Assembly (NCBI GenBank): GCA_964640175.1
Contig: CAZXFW010000003.1
Span: 256,323 to 320,322, forward strand
Origin: JACKDX01 sp964640175
Lineage (GTDB): Bacteria; Myxococcota_A; Polyangia; Polyangiales; GCA-016699535
DNA: 64,000 nucleotides
Reading direction: 5' to 3'
Shown: in pieces, positions 42,383 to 52,430 of the stretch
Layout: each line of letters opens with the position of its first letter
How positions within the stretch are numbered: position 1 is the stretch's first letter
Translations under genes and position numbers: made by a program
Notes under the pieces: model-generated
Database searches by the model: none
What the model saw: only the letters and a program-made list of their open reading frames with translations
Told to the model about the DNA's origin: nothing

Positions 42383-42838
42383 ATGACCGTACGTGAACAG
42401 TTGGATAACGATCTCAAAGAGGCCATGCGCGCCAAAGATACCCTGCGTGTTGAAACCATCCGCAACATACGCGGAGCCATCCGCAGCCGCGAATTAGACA
42501 ACGGCAAAGAACTCGAAGAGCTTGAAATTTTGACGGTGATTCGATCGCTTGTCAAACAGCGTGAGGATTCTATCGAACAGTACCTTCAAGGGAACCGCCA
42601 AGATCTCGTAGACAGGGAAACTCTCGAAAAAAATGTGTTACTTCAGTATTTACCTCAAGCTCCAGATGCGGCTACTGTAGAAGCCACTGTCACGGCAGTT
42701 ATTAAAGAGCTTGGTGCGAGCACCGTTAAAGACATGGCGCGCGTCATGCAGGCCTGCAAGGCTCAGCTTGGCCCGGCCGTGGACGGAAAAACGCTTAGCA
42801 CCCTGGTTCGAGCACAGTTGGAAAGTGCTAAAAATTAA
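42383..42838 (+). CDS. yqeY: GatB/YqeY domain protein
   Basis: 151 residues, the usual length. MTVREQLDNDLKEAMRAKDTLRVETIRNIRGAI matches the start of YqeY (residues 1-33). The second half (LPQAPDAATVEATVTAVIKELGA) is the helical domain shared with the tail of GatB, which contacts tRNA. The role of stand-alone YqeY proteins is not settled. AGGA lies 6 bases before the ATG. Confidence 0.9.
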   Translation: MTVREQLDNDLKEAMRAKDTLRVETIRNIRGAIRSRELDNGKELEELEILTVIRSLVKQREDSIEQYLQGNRQDLVDRETLEKNVLLQYLPQAPDAATVEATVTAVIKELGASTVKDMARVMQACKAQLGPAVDGKTLSTLVRAQLESAKN

Positions 42839-42947
42839 CATTTCCAAGTGGCAAACAGCGCCACATCGTGATTGAATGCAGGTAGTCAAATGTACGTAGG
42901 CTGCATTGTCTGGCAGCCTAGGGGCATGAACACTTGCTGGAGGATGC

Positions 42948-43409
42948 ATGGCAAACGGCACGCACACAGATGCCGAAGGCAGTGGATTTCACATCTTGCT
43001 GGTGGAGGACAACGACGATCACGCCGAGCTATTCCGTCGTATGCTGGCGTATTTGGAATTGCCCGTCACACTGTCACGAGCCTCGGATGGCAGTGAAGCC
43101 CTGGTTTTGCTACGCAATCACGATGGCCAGGATACGCCCCCGATCAGCCCTGACGTCGTCTTACTTGATCTCAAACTTCCCCGTATGGATGGGCATGCCG
43201 TACTTAAAGAAATCAAACAAGATCCCAAGCTCCGCCATATGCCTGTCATTATCATGAGCACTTCAAACGCTCCCAGTGATGTGCGGCGTGCGTATGACGC
43301 CTATGCCAATGGGTACCTCGTCAAGCCGATCGACCCTGTCGAATACCGCACTATGGTGCGGGATTTCGTCATGTATTGGCACAATTGGAACGAACCCCCC
43401 ATCCAGTAG
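42948..43409 (+). CDS. single-domain response regulator (Rcp1-like)
   Basis: 153 residues consisting of one receiver domain. HILLVEDNDDHAELFRRML at the start, phospho-acceptor Asp74 in VVLLDLKLPRMDG, VIIMSTSN for the switch Thr/Ser position, and YLVKPIDP. The long insertion before the phosphorylation site and the DNDDHAELF pattern mark the Rcp1/phytochrome-partner group. No output domain, so it should act through protein contacts or a phosphorelay. GGAGG lies 4 bases before the ATG. No kinase gene is adjacent. Confidence 0.92.
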   Translation: MANGTHTDAEGSGFHILLVEDNDDHAELFRRMLAYLELPVTLSRASDGSEALVLLRNHDGQDTPPISPDVVLLDLKLPRMDGHAVLKEIKQDPKLRHMPVIIMSTSNAPSDVRRAYDAYANGYLVKPIDPVEYRTMVRDFVMYWHNWNEPPIQ

Positions 43410-43493
43410 CCAAAACAGGGCTCCAGAGAAACGCACAGGCACCTTGCCATAAAGGCCTTTAGGGCGTTACAAGCCTGTGGAAAAGGAGCCTGT

Positions 43494-44270
43494 GTGAAAA
43501 ACATTTCAATTTTGGCAGCAATGATTGGGTTACTTGTGTTGGGTTGCGACAAGATGCAAGGCGAAGGCAACCGCAAGCCTGGAGACCTTAAGTCTGAACA
43601 AGACAAAACGCTCTACGCCCTGGGCCAAATGATTGGCAGCAACATCAAAACGTTTCAGCTGACCGAACAGGAGCTCCTTACGGTCGTCAGCGGTATGCGC
43701 GATGCTATCGGTGGCAAAGAAGGCAAGATCAAGCTTGAGGAGTATGGACCCAAGGTCCAGGCGCTTGCACAAAGCCGTGCCAAGAAGCTTGCCGAGGCTG
43801 AAGCCAAGAAAGGCAAAGCGTTTGCCGAAAAAGCTGCAAAAGAACAAGGCGCCAAGAAGCTACCTTCAGGCCTCGTCTACAACGAAACCAAAGCAGGCAA
43901 AGGCCAAGCTCCTAAGAGCACCGACACCGTGAAGGTGCATTACACGGGGAAGCTCGTAGATGGCGAAGTGTTCGACAGCTCCGTGGAACGTAAAACTCCA
44001 GCAGAATTCCCCTTAAACCGTGTCATGCCCTGCTGGACAGAAGCGTTGCAGCTTATGAAGGTGGGCAGCAAAGCAAACATCGTTTGTCCTCCTGAGTTAG
44101 CCTACGGTGAGCAAGGACGCCCCCCGAAGATTCCTGGAAAAGCCACACTGGTATTTGAGGTTGAGCTCTTAGGCGTGACTGAGGGTGCCCAAGATCCAGC
44201 AGCCAACATCATGTCCCTTAAGCCACCTACGCTCGACTTGCGTAAAGCACCCCCCGCAAGCGCCAAGTAA
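43494..44270 (+). CDS. FKBP-type peptidyl-prolyl isomerase lipoprotein
   Basis: 258 residues from GTG 43494, which follows AAAGGAG by 7 bases. The lipobox LVLGC gives Cys18. An N-terminal dimerisation domain (about 32-110: DKTLYALGQMIGSNIKTF) is followed by an FKBP domain (about 125-225: DTVKVHYTGKLVDGEVFDSS, PELAYGEQGRPPKIP, LVFEVELLGV). This is the FkpA/Mip architecture. Such proteins fold outer-membrane and periplasmic clients. It lies convergent with the copper ATPase gene. Confidence 0.93.
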   Translation: MKNISILAAMIGLLVLGCDKMQGEGNRKPGDLKSEQDKTLYALGQMIGSNIKTFQLTEQELLTVVSGMRDAIGGKEGKIKLEEYGPKVQALAQSRAKKLAEAEAKKGKAFAEKAAKEQGAKKLPSGLVYNETKAGKGQAPKSTDTVKVHYTGKLVDGEVFDSSVERKTPAEFPLNRVMPCWTEALQLMKVGSKANIVCPPELAYGEQGRPPKIPGKATLVFEVELLGVTEGAQDPAANIMSLKPPTLDLRKAPPASAK

Positions 44271-44299
44271 GCGGGGTTCGATCCCAAAAACTGGATTGC

Positions 44300-46537
44300 C
44301 TAGCGAAGCCGAAGGGCATTGCCAATCACACATACGGAGCTCAGGCTCATTGCCGCTGCCGCAATCATCGGGCTTAGCAGAATGCCAAACGCTGGGTAAA
44401 GGACGCCTGCTGCTACAGGCACCCCCACAGCATTGTAGACAAACGCAAAAAACAAATTCTGTTTGATGTTTGTCATCGTGCGCTGACTCAAGCGTTTCGC
44501 TCTGACAATCCCGTTTAGGTCACCCTTGACTAACGTGACGTCGGCACTTTGCATGGCCACATCCGCTCCTGTTCCCATGGCAATCCCCACCTGCGCCTGT
44601 TCCAGGGCGGGAGCATCGTTGATGCCGTCGCCTGCCATCGCTACCACATGGCCACTGGCCTGTAATCGTTTGATAACATTGTGTTTTTTGTCAGGAAGCA
44701 CTTCTGCGACCACATCCGTGATCCCTAACGCCCCCGCCACCGCGTGAGCCGTGGCCGTGCTATCCCCTGTCAGCATCACGAGATGAATGCCTTCTTTGCG
44801 AAGCGTATCAATCGCCAACGGCGCACTTGGCTTAATCGGATCTGCGATTCCTAGTGCACCCACGACGCGATCATCCAAACTGACACACACGACCGTTTGT
44901 CCATCCGCTTGCAGGGATTGAACCTCTGCCAGCCATGCTTCATTCTCAGCAAACGTAGCACCCGTAGCGCCCATCCAAGTTCTATTGCCTAGTTTAACTT
45001 GGCGATTTTCCACACGCCCCTGCACACCCTTGCCTGGAATAGACTCAACTGCACTCGGCAAAGACAACTCAAGACCACGCGCTCGGGCCTCATCCACCAC
45101 AGCCTTTGCCAAGGGATGCTCACTGCCTTGCTCTAAACTTGCAGAAAGCCGCAAAAATTCATTTTCATTCAACTGTCCTTGGGATGTGATGCTGGCAAGT
45201 TTGGGATGGCCTTCGGTGAGTGTCCCTGTTTTATCCATCACCAAGGTATCGATCGTCCCCAAACGTTCAATCGCCTCGGCGTTACGAAACAACACCCCCG
45301 ACATCGCCCCTTGGCTTGTCGCAACCATAATAGACATCGGCGTCGCCAATCCTAAGGCACACGGACAGGCCACCATCAATACAGCCACCGCGTTGATCAC
45401 TGCATACGCCAGTTTGGGTTCAGGCCCCCACACGCTCCAAACCCCAAATGTCACCACCGCAATGGTTATCACGGTCGGCACAAAATATGCGGAAGCTGTG
45501 TCTGCCAGCCGTTGAATGGGCGCTCGACTACGTTGTGCTTCTTTTACCAATGCAATCATGCGCGCCAGTAGGCTGTCTGCACCCACCCCAGTCGCACGGA
45601 TGATAAGCCCACCCGTGCCATTGATTGTTCCGCTCATCACAGCATCACTCAGACGTTTAGTCACGGGAACAGGCTCTCCTGTCATCATGGATTCATCCAC
45701 TGCACTGGTTCCTTCCAGCACTACCCCATCCACTGGCATGGTTTGTCCTGGCCGAACCCGCACCTGATCACCTACCCGAATCTCTTGAATCGGCACTTGT
45801 GTTTCAGTGCCATCTGGGCCAATCCGCCACGCCGTGTTGGCTTGTTTTTCTAAGAGTTGATGAATCGCCTGGCTAACTTGTCCTCGAGCACGAAGCTCAA
45901 GCACTTGCCCTAACAACACCAGCGTCACAATCATCGCAGCGGTTTCAAAATACACCTGGACATGGCCTTGCATCTGATACGAAGCCGGAAATAATTCTGG
46001 CCATAACACCGCCGCTACGCTGTACCCATACGACACTCCCACCCCAAGTCCGATCAACGTAAACATGTTCGGATGCTTATGCTTCAACGACTGCACACAC
46101 CGTTCATAAAACGGCCACGCAGCCCAAAGACACACCGGTGTCGCCAAGACAAGCTCAAGCCATACCCGCTGATGTGCGGAAACCCATCGGGCGATGAACG
46201 ATTCTTGTGCCATGCTGCTCATGGCAAGCACCATAAGCGGAACAGTCAATACCACCGCGACCCAGAAACGGCGTGTCATGTCCTGAAGCTCAGGATTCTC
46301 TTCGTTCGATTCTTGCAGCGTTGATGTTGTTCGCTCCAGTGCCATTCCACATTTTGGACAGCTCCCAAAACGATCGGAGATGACTTCAGGATGCATCGGG
46401 CAGGTATAGGTTCCTTGGCTATCGTCCGGTGAGGACGCAATCCCTGTCTTTGGCGATGTATCATGGCTTTTTGGATGTGGATGGCCCGGTTGGCTGTGTC
46501 CATGGTGACAGCAGTGCGATGGTGTCATAGATGTCAT
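44300..46537 (-). CDS. copA: copper-exporting P1B-type ATPase
   Basis: 745 residues from the ATG at 46537, which follows AGGGAA; the frame continues to 46627 but lacks a better start. The N-terminus is His/Cys-rich (SHCCHHGHSQPGHPHPKSH). Then comes a heavy-metal-binding YHS-like zinc-ribbon segment TCPMHPEV/GSCPKCGMALE (45-67). The transmembrane CPC motif lies at 391-393, the phosphorylation site DKTGT at 435-439, followed by the HP motif SEHPLAKA and GDGINDAP. CPC with these partners marks copper(I) transport out of the cytosol; silver is possible. An inverted repeat CCTCAG/CTGAGG at 46650-46667 lies in the divergent promoter gap. Confidence 0.93.
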   Translation of the reverse strand: MTSMTPSHCCHHGHSQPGHPHPKSHDTSPKTGIASSPDDSQGTYTCPMHPEVISDRFGSCPKCGMALERTTSTLQESNEENPELQDMTRRFWVAVVLTVPLMVLAMSSMAQESFIARWVSAHQRVWLELVLATPVCLWAAWPFYERCVQSLKHKHPNMFTLIGLGVGVSYGYSVAAVLWPELFPASYQMQGHVQVYFETAAMIVTLVLLGQVLELRARGQVSQAIHQLLEKQANTAWRIGPDGTETQVPIQEIRVGDQVRVRPGQTMPVDGVVLEGTSAVDESMMTGEPVPVTKRLSDAVMSGTINGTGGLIIRATGVGADSLLARMIALVKEAQRSRAPIQRLADTASAYFVPTVITIAVVTFGVWSVWGPEPKLAYAVINAVAVLMVACPCALGLATPMSIMVATSQGAMSGVLFRNAEAIERLGTIDTLVMDKTGTLTEGHPKLASITSQGQLNENEFLRLSASLEQGSEHPLAKAVVDEARARGLELSLPSAVESIPGKGVQGRVENRQVKLGNRTWMGATGATFAENEAWLAEVQSLQADGQTVVCVSLDDRVVGALGIADPIKPSAPLAIDTLRKEGIHLVMLTGDSTATAHAVAGALGITDVVAEVLPDKKHNVIKRLQASGHVVAMAGDGINDAPALEQAQVGIAMGTGADVAMQSADVTLVKGDLNGIVRAKRLSQRTMTNIKQNLFFAFVYNAVGVPVAAGVLYPAFGILLSPMIAAAAMSLSSVCVIGNALRLR

Positions 46538-46681
46538 AATTTCCCTGCCCTTCAGGACCTGATTCGAACGAATCACTGTCTCGATCCGTTGGTTGGCCTC
46601 TATTACCTTGTATGAATACATGTCCATCCACTTGCATGCCAGTCTGGACCCTCAGCCGCGACTGAGGTACGTTGAAGCACC

Positions 46682-47239
46682 ATGCCTTATTCAATTGCGG
46701 TGTTAGTCGGCAGCCTCCGGAAAGACTCTCTCAACCGTAAGCTTGCCCATACGCTGCTTGGGCTTTCGCCCAAAGAGCTTGCGCTTGAAATCGTCGACAT
46801 TGGTCAACTGGCGTTGTTTAACCAAGACTTCGATGACCAAGGCGAGCCCCCTAGGCCATGGTCAGCGTTCCGAGAACACATTCGCCAAAGTAACGGTGTG
46901 TTGTTCATCACACCTGAATACAACCGCTCGGTGCCTGGTGTGCTTAAAAACGCCATCGATGTCGGCTCGCGTCCCGCAGGGAAAAGCGCCTGGAAAGGAA
47001 AACCTGCTGCCATCATTACAGCATCGCCCGGAACACTCGGTGGGTTTGGTGCCAACCACCACCTTCGCCAAATGCTAGTCGCACTCGATATGCCCACCAT
47101 GCAACACCCCGAAGCTTACATCTCAGGCGCCGGCAAGCTCTTTGATGAGAACGGCACGCTTAGCAACGACTCAACCCGCGAGTTTCTCAACACGTTTCTG
47201 AATGCCTATGTCACTTGGCTTACGCGTCTGCACGAGTAG
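46682..47239 (+). CDS. NAD(P)H-dependent FMN reductase (ChrR/ArsH-like)
   Basis: 185 residues with flavodoxin-like features: VLVGSLRKDSLNRKLA binds the FMN phosphate, VLFITPEYNRSVPGVLKNAID and GKPAAIITASPGTLGG follow. Members reduce quinones, chromate or FMN with two electrons to limit oxidative stress. It is divergent from copA across 144 bases, which suggests a shared metal or oxidative stress response, though no regulator is adjacent. Confidence 0.9.
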   Translation: MPYSIAVLVGSLRKDSLNRKLAHTLLGLSPKELALEIVDIGQLALFNQDFDDQGEPPRPWSAFREHIRQSNGVLFITPEYNRSVPGVLKNAIDVGSRPAGKSAWKGKPAAIITASPGTLGGFGANHHLRQMLVALDMPTMQHPEAYISGAGKLFDENGTLSNDSTREFLNTFLNAYVTWLTRLHE

Positions 47240-47275
47240 TCCCTAAGAGTGATTCATACCTGTCACCGTGACGGT

Positions 47276-48259
47276 TCAGCGCAAAACGATAGGCAACCGA
47301 ACCACTTCGTGAAGCTTGATATCCTCGAAGCGAATGCTGCTTTCCGGTGGCTCTATTGCTGGGGAATAATATTTCAATCCGATTTCCAGCCAAAATGGCT
47401 TCATAGCCACAGTGTGATCACGTAAATCCACCACTGCCACCAGAGGCAAACCGCTCGCCACGGGACACGACCACGTGGGATACTCTCTATGATCAAATGA
47501 CTCACACAATGGCGGTGAAATTGCATCGGCATCCAGCGTCTCATCATAAGCAACCGAAACAATGCCTGGTCCAGCCACCTCTATCGTATTCACTCCTGCG
47601 GGCAGTCCCGATTCCACAACATAGTCGATACGCAACCGTGTATATTTCGGAATCCACCGATCATTGCCTGAAACATCGTGTACGGCAAGGACAGGGGCCA
47701 TGCGGTGATCAAGATTGCGGCTTTCACTCACCGGATGCAAGGATGCAGAAAGATCACGAGTGCTGAATTGCACACCACTCCACCAAAACTCATAGTTGCC
47801 GCATGTGTCGTTACCATAGAATGCCCCCACATGATAACGTCCATTGCTGAGAATGCGTTGCGTGCATTGGGAAGAAGCGCCTGGAGTATGCACACAATTC
47901 AAATACGGATCTGTCATGTGATCCACCGAACTTGGTTCGATCGAATAGCAGCGTGACGTACGGCGCTCCTCAGCACCGTCTCCTTGCGTTTTGCAAACGT
48001 AAATGACCTTCACAGGAGCGGGTATCGCTTGTCCGCAGTCCCAACTTGGACTGACGGAAAAATCAATCGTGCTCTCTGTCTTCTGACCTAGAATAACCGA
48101 ATAGGCCTTGGGGTCGGCCCTATTGGCACCTTCATCGGCGAGTGCATGCCACTGATGACCATTGCGTTGCGGAGCACCATCGGTGACGCTCAATCCAGAT
48201 GATGCTTCAAGGGTACAGCCAACCCAGACGATTAAGGCACAACTTACGACTTTTTGCAT
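47276..48259 (-). CDS. unrecognised lipoprotein
   Basis: 327 residues from ATG 48259, which follows GGGAG by 5 bases; the frame extends to 48304 without a signal peptide. MQKVVSCALIVWVGC gives a lipobox with Cys15. The body is beta-rich with about eight Cys in the first half (WDCGQ, VICK-type and DTCGNYEFWW segments), probably disulfides. No family recognised. Both neighbours transcribe differently, and the 3-prime neighbour is convergent. Confidence 0.7.
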   Translation of the reverse strand: MQKVVSCALIVWVGCTLEASSGLSVTDGAPQRNGHQWHALADEGANRADPKAYSVILGQKTESTIDFSVSPSWDCGQAIPAPVKVIYVCKTQGDGAEERRTSRCYSIEPSSVDHMTDPYLNCVHTPGASSQCTQRILSNGRYHVGAFYGNDTCGNYEFWWSGVQFSTRDLSASLHPVSESRNLDHRMAPVLAVHDVSGNDRWIPKYTRLRIDYVVESGLPAGVNTIEVAGPGIVSVAYDETLDADAISPPLCESFDHREYPTWSCPVASGLPLVAVVDLRDHTVAMKPFWLEIGLKYYSPAIEPPESSIRFEDIKLHEVVRLPIVLR

Positions 48260-48373
48260 GCATGCTCCCAAGAGCCTTGTAACGTTTAGGTAGCACGCCC
48301 TCAAAGGGATGCAAACGCAAAGAACCGCTCTCTAATTCACCCCAAAACCTGTCAAACAATGACTAAGGGTGCG

Positions 48374-49732
48374 CTAAGCGTGTTCTCTTAGTTTATTATA
48401 CAGAGTACGGCGACTGATACCTAGAATACGCGCAGCTTGACTGCGATTGCCGCCACTACGTTGCAACGCTTGAAGAATGGCGTCACGTTCTGCATCTTTA
48501 CGCTGTGTGTTCAAATCAAAATCAGTGGTTACTTCGTCATGAGACGTTAACGTTTCCGCAGGCATGAATGCAGAAAAGTGCTTTCTGGTCTCATCTACAT
48601 CGATATTTTTCTTGTCAGACAAAATGACTAAACGCTCGATAAAATTGCGAAGCTCGCGCACATTACCACGCCACGGCTGTTGCCTTAGAAACACAATCGC
48701 ATCCTCGGTAAGCACCAAACGGTCTCGTGCATTTTCTTTTGCAAATTCCGAGCAAAATGACTGAGCTAAGGCGCGAATATCCTCTGGCCGTTCACGTAAT
48801 GCGGGCACCTGAAGAGATACCACGTTAAGGCGGTAATACAAATCTTCCCGAAAACGCTGCGCTTTGACCATGGTTGCTAAATCGCGGTGCGTGGCAGCGA
48901 TGATACGGACATCGACACGGACCGTGGTAGCACTTCCCACCGGTTGAACTTCCTTTTCTTGCAAAAGCCGAAGCAACTTGGGTTGCAAACTCTGTGGAGC
49001 CTCGCCGATCTCGTCGAGAAACAGCGTGCCTCCTTCTGCAAAACGCACGCGTCCTGGACGAGCATGGCTTGCGCCAGTAAAAGCGCCTTTTTCATGACCG
49101 AACAACTCAGCTTCCAACAACCCTTCAGGAACTGCTGCACAGTTGACCACCACAAACGGATACTGGCTGCGAGCACTACGTTCATGAATCGCACGCGCAA
49201 GCAGCTCCTTACCTGTACCAGTTTCGCCCTGAATCAACACCGTTGCCTGACTTGGCGCAACTTTAAGCACCAGACGGCTAAGCTCAGCCATCATCCCCTC
49301 GGGCTCAGCAATCATGCCGGGCAAGTGAACACTTGACGATGTCTCTGCCGATCGTTCAGCTAAGACCGCTGCTTTGTGCACAACACGCAACACCTCAGCA
49401 CGTTCAAATGGTTTGACCAAAAAGTCCGTAGCCCCTTCCTGCATCGCTGCCACGGCTAATGGGATAGAGCCGTGAGCAGTTAACATGATGATTTGGACTT
49501 CCGGCCAGCGGGCCTTAGTACAACGCAATAGCTCCAGACCATCCATGCCTGGCATACGCAAATCCGTGATCATTACTTCGACCGGCTGTGATTCCAACAC
49601 AGCAAGAGCTTCCTGAGCGTTACGCGCATATCGCACATGAAAACCATCCTGTACTAGCAATGCACTGAGCACAGTACCGACTGACTCATCGTCATCCACT
49701 AGCAGAATCCATGATCGCTCAGCATCCATCAT
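48374..49732 (-). CDS. NtrC-family sigma-54-dependent response regulator
   Basis: 452 residues. Receiver domain with DDD and phospho-acceptor Asp57 (ITDLRMPGMDG). AAA domain with Walker A GETGTGKE (169-176), the sigma-54 contact loop GAFTGA (216-221) and Walker B TLFLDEIG (236-243). A Fis-type helix-turn-helix (about 420-450, GNRSQAARILGISRRTLYNKL). All functional motifs are intact, so it should activate sigma-54 promoters after phosphorylation. The 5-prime end overlaps the kinase gene by 14 bases. Targets are unknown; the upstream envelope genes are candidates. Confidence 0.95.
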   Translation of the reverse strand: MMDAERSWILLVDDDESVGTVLSALLVQDGFHVRYARNAQEALAVLESQPVEVMITDLRMPGMDGLELLRCTKARWPEVQIIMLTAHGSIPLAVAAMQEGATDFLVKPFERAEVLRVVHKAAVLAERSAETSSSVHLPGMIAEPEGMMAELSRLVLKVAPSQATVLIQGETGTGKELLARAIHERSARSQYPFVVVNCAAVPEGLLEAELFGHEKGAFTGASHARPGRVRFAEGGTLFLDEIGEAPQSLQPKLLRLLQEKEVQPVGSATTVRVDVRIIAATHRDLATMVKAQRFREDLYYRLNVVSLQVPALRERPEDIRALAQSFCSEFAKENARDRLVLTEDAIVFLRQQPWRGNVRELRNFIERLVILSDKKNIDVDETRKHFSAFMPAETLTSHDEVTTDFDLNTQRKDAERDAILQALQRSGGNRSQAARILGISRRTLYNKLREHA

Positions 49733-51236
49733 TGTTCACGCGTTCTATGCTACGGGGCATGCACATTCGCACGCTGGTGCCACCGCCAGGAATGCTCTGA
49801 ATGCTAAGCTCACCATCATGCACCACTAGCACTTGTTTAGCGAATGCAAGTCCAAGCCCTGATCCTGTAGGCTTGGTGGTATAAAAATGTTCACCGACTT
49901 GCTCAAGCTCTCGCGCATTCATTCCGCCACCTTCGTCTCTCACTATAATAACAACCCAATCATCCTGCGATTCGGCAGTAACTCCCAGTTTTCCTCCCTG
50001 GGGCATAGCCTCAATTGCGTTTTTAAAGACATTCTCAAAAGCAGCGCGTAACAGCTCTGCATCCATCGCGCAAAAACCCAAGTCGGCGTGTAGCTTCACT
50101 TCTACTGTGACGTTTGCAGGCGTATATAATTGCACCGCATCTAATACAGACTGTAGCCACGGCCCCACAGACGTCACTAACTTCTGGGGCTTAACTTCCG
50201 CCATTCGCCGATACGTATGACTGAGCTGTTCCAGTCGTTCAGTCTCCTTGACCATAAGAGCAACAAACGACATATGCGTATCAAGCGAGCGTCCTTGTTG
50301 ATTCTCTTCCTGCAAAAATTGCAGCGCTCCTTTTATCGCCGCTAATGGATTGCGTAGATCGTGGGTCAATTGATCGGACATTTTCCCTAAAAGCACCCAA
50401 CGCTGAGTCGCCATCCGCTGTTGGGCTGCTTCATAAACCACACGAGCTATCATCAGTACTACCAAACAACCACTCAGTATGCTGATGAAACCGAAGAACA
50501 TGTTTCTGGCCTCAAAAGCATGTGCTGTTATGGTATAGCCTATGATAATTGCCACGATTGCCGTCATGATGTACAGCATGAATGCCCAGAAACCATTATC
50601 TTCCAACAACCCAAAGCCTAGCGTCGCAACCGAAAAAACCAAGGCGCTTATCAACGTTGCAAGATGGCCTGTACGCGGTAACTCCAGCCCCATGCCAGCT
50701 AGGAGCTCCATACTGCCAAAAAAAGTTGCAAGCACTAACCCCCACAACATAATTTTCGCACGAGATCGTTCTTCCTTCACCAATTGCATTCGATAGTGGC
50801 GTAACAACAAACTACAGCCCAGGCTCATCGCTGCAAGTGCAAGAACCAAGTAAGCCATGTCCCATAACGCAGAGAGTTGAAAACTTCTTGCCCAATCAGC
50901 CACGCCTGACAACGCAGCGCTTGCCGCCAGCAAACCAAAACCTATGTATAGCGGCCACACATAACGACTTAAGGCGCGCCGCTTCCCCACGAACACCAAC
51001 ACCCAGTGCAGACCCAGTGGGGGAACAAGCGGCGAAATCGTCGTATCCAAAACATGCCATACATAATCGTCACTAAATTCATAAAACCAAGCTGCAAAAG
51101 TCCATCCAATAAACGCCAAACACAATAAAGCTAGAGCGCGTGCTAGTGCACTACGCTGACTCTGTGACAGAGCAAGTAACAACACGCACAGTTGCCCCCC
51201 ACACGCCAACAGCACAGTAAAACCATATAGTGTCAC
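49719..51236 (-). CDS. sensor histidine kinase with N-terminal multi-helix membrane domain
   Basis: 505 residues. Seven to nine hydrophobic helices fill the first 265 residues, resembling the histidine-kinase N-terminal 7TM sensor domain. HisKA has QLTHDLRNPLAAIKG with His292, an NtrB-like H box. The HATPase has FENVFKNAIEAMPQGG, DEGGGMNARE and GSGLGLAFAKQVLVVHDG. It is the partner of the overlapping sigma-54 activator, a typical NtrB/NtrC-like pair. The signal is unknown, probably sensed within or near the membrane. Confidence 0.93.
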   Translation of the reverse strand: MTLYGFTVLLACGGQLCVLLLALSQSQRSALARALALLCLAFIGWTFAAWFYEFSDDYVWHVLDTTISPLVPPLGLHWVLVFVGKRRALSRYVWPLYIGFGLLAASAALSGVADWARSFQLSALWDMAYLVLALAAMSLGCSLLLRHYRMQLVKEERSRAKIMLWGLVLATFFGSMELLAGMGLELPRTGHLATLISALVFSVATLGFGLLEDNGFWAFMLYIMTAIVAIIIGYTITAHAFEARNMFFGFISILSGCLVVLMIARVVYEAAQQRMATQRWVLLGKMSDQLTHDLRNPLAAIKGALQFLQEENQQGRSLDTHMSFVALMVKETERLEQLSHTYRRMAEVKPQKLVTSVGPWLQSVLDAVQLYTPANVTVEVKLHADLGFCAMDAELLRAAFENVFKNAIEAMPQGGKLGVTAESQDDWVVIIVRDEGGGMNARELEQVGEHFYTTKPTGSGLGLAFAKQVLVVHDGELSIQSIPGGGTSVRMCMPRSIERVNNDGC

Positions 51237-51260
51237 GGGAAACCTAACACGAACAGGATA

Positions 51261-52430
51261 CTACTGCGGCAATAGTATATTGCGAAATATTATTTCTCGG
51301 CGAGATAGATCATCCGCCTTTGTATTTTCAGGATCATGCATAAATCGAGAGAGTTTTTCAAGGTTTACTTCAAATGGCGAGACATGGAATCCCTCATTCG
51401 AACTAAGTCGCTCGGCGTGACAACCCTGACAACTGCCCAAGCGAAGTGCTTCGTTTGTTTCGGCATCTACTGTATCAATCTGGGGTATTTCGTCGCCTAG
51501 TTGCACAATGCCCGCCAACAACTCTGATGGAAGCAGATAATCGTCTTGAAGCACCTCATCCTGATTGGTTTTGACCCAAACACCCAGCTCTTCCAGATCT
51601 TGATAATGAGGAGTATTGCTTAGACCTCGCGATTTTAGTCGAGTGCGCGAATCGTTCCAACCGAACTCAATGAACATATTAGTATCTGAGAACGTCCGAT
51701 CGTTGATGCGAAGCTGCAAAAAATTGTCGCTACTGTATGAATTGAGTGCAAAGGCATTGGTAATACCTTCCAACTGTTGTTTGTAGTCGTTCCCAAAATC
51801 ACTGAACCCCGACAAAGCATGCCATGCCCTCGCCCATTCCAATGGAGAAAGGCTATTCGACAATCCGAACTCGACAACGATAGTCGTTGCCAGGTTTTCT
51901 GAAAGGGAATCGTCTGCAGGACCATCGGTCACGGCAAATACCAAACGACCTTCCCCGGAGTTAAACCGTGCGTGCGCTTTACTCCCAAGATCCATGCGAT
52001 TGGAAATCGCTATCAAGCGAAATGGCGCTTGATCCAAGTTCAGGTGCTCTTCTGCACAATGTGTACAATCATGATTGCAGCTATTCTGTGGATTTGCTTT
52101 TAGCCAGGGGCAAATGAGTTTCGCATACAGTTTACCCGCTTGCTCAGGACGACTTTGTCGAATCAGAGCATGCCATTCGCGCAACCAATCCAACACGAAT
52201 TGTTCAGACAATACTTCTGATGGTGTCAACGACTCCATGACTTTTCCGAAACTCCACGGTCCGTTGTTTGTGTTTTTAGTACGCACGTCATTCATAATAG
52301 ATTCATCGACAATTTCGAGTTCTTGGAATCTGCGAATAACGGTTTGGTTACTGTCAGGAGGATCAATCACACATGCATTAAGTAGCAACACACCAAACAT
52401 GTAATACAACTTCAACGACATGATTCTCAT
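51261..52430 (-). CDS. lipoprotein with a CxxCH motif
   Basis: 389 residues. Lipobox LNAC (Cys20). FRLIAISNRMDLG and GEGRLVFAV (about 137-170) form a segment I have seen in large myxobacterial lipoproteins of unknown function. CNHDCTHCAEEH (about 118-129) and CQGCHAE (334-340) are two Cys clusters. The second is a possible c-type heme site, since CxxCH is sufficient for heme attachment; no cytochrome maturation gene is nearby. The ATG overlaps the upstream beta-barrel gene stop (ATGA). The kinase gene starts 24 bases downstream. Confidence 0.75.
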   Translation of the reverse strand: MRIMSLKLYYMFGVLLLNACVIDPPDSNQTVIRRFQELEIVDESIMNDVRTKNTNNGPWSFGKVMESLTPSEVLSEQFVLDWLREWHALIRQSRPEQAGKLYAKLICPWLKANPQNSCNHDCTHCAEEHLNLDQAPFRLIAISNRMDLGSKAHARFNSGEGRLVFAVTDGPADDSLSENLATTIVVEFGLSNSLSPLEWARAWHALSGFSDFGNDYKQQLEGITNAFALNSYSSDNFLQLRINDRTFSDTNMFIEFGWNDSRTRLKSRGLSNTPHYQDLEELGVWVKTNQDEVLQDDYLLPSELLAGIVQLGDEIPQIDTVDAETNEALRLGSCQGCHAERLSSNEGFHVSPFEVNLEKLSRFMHDPENTKADDLSRREIIFRNILLPQ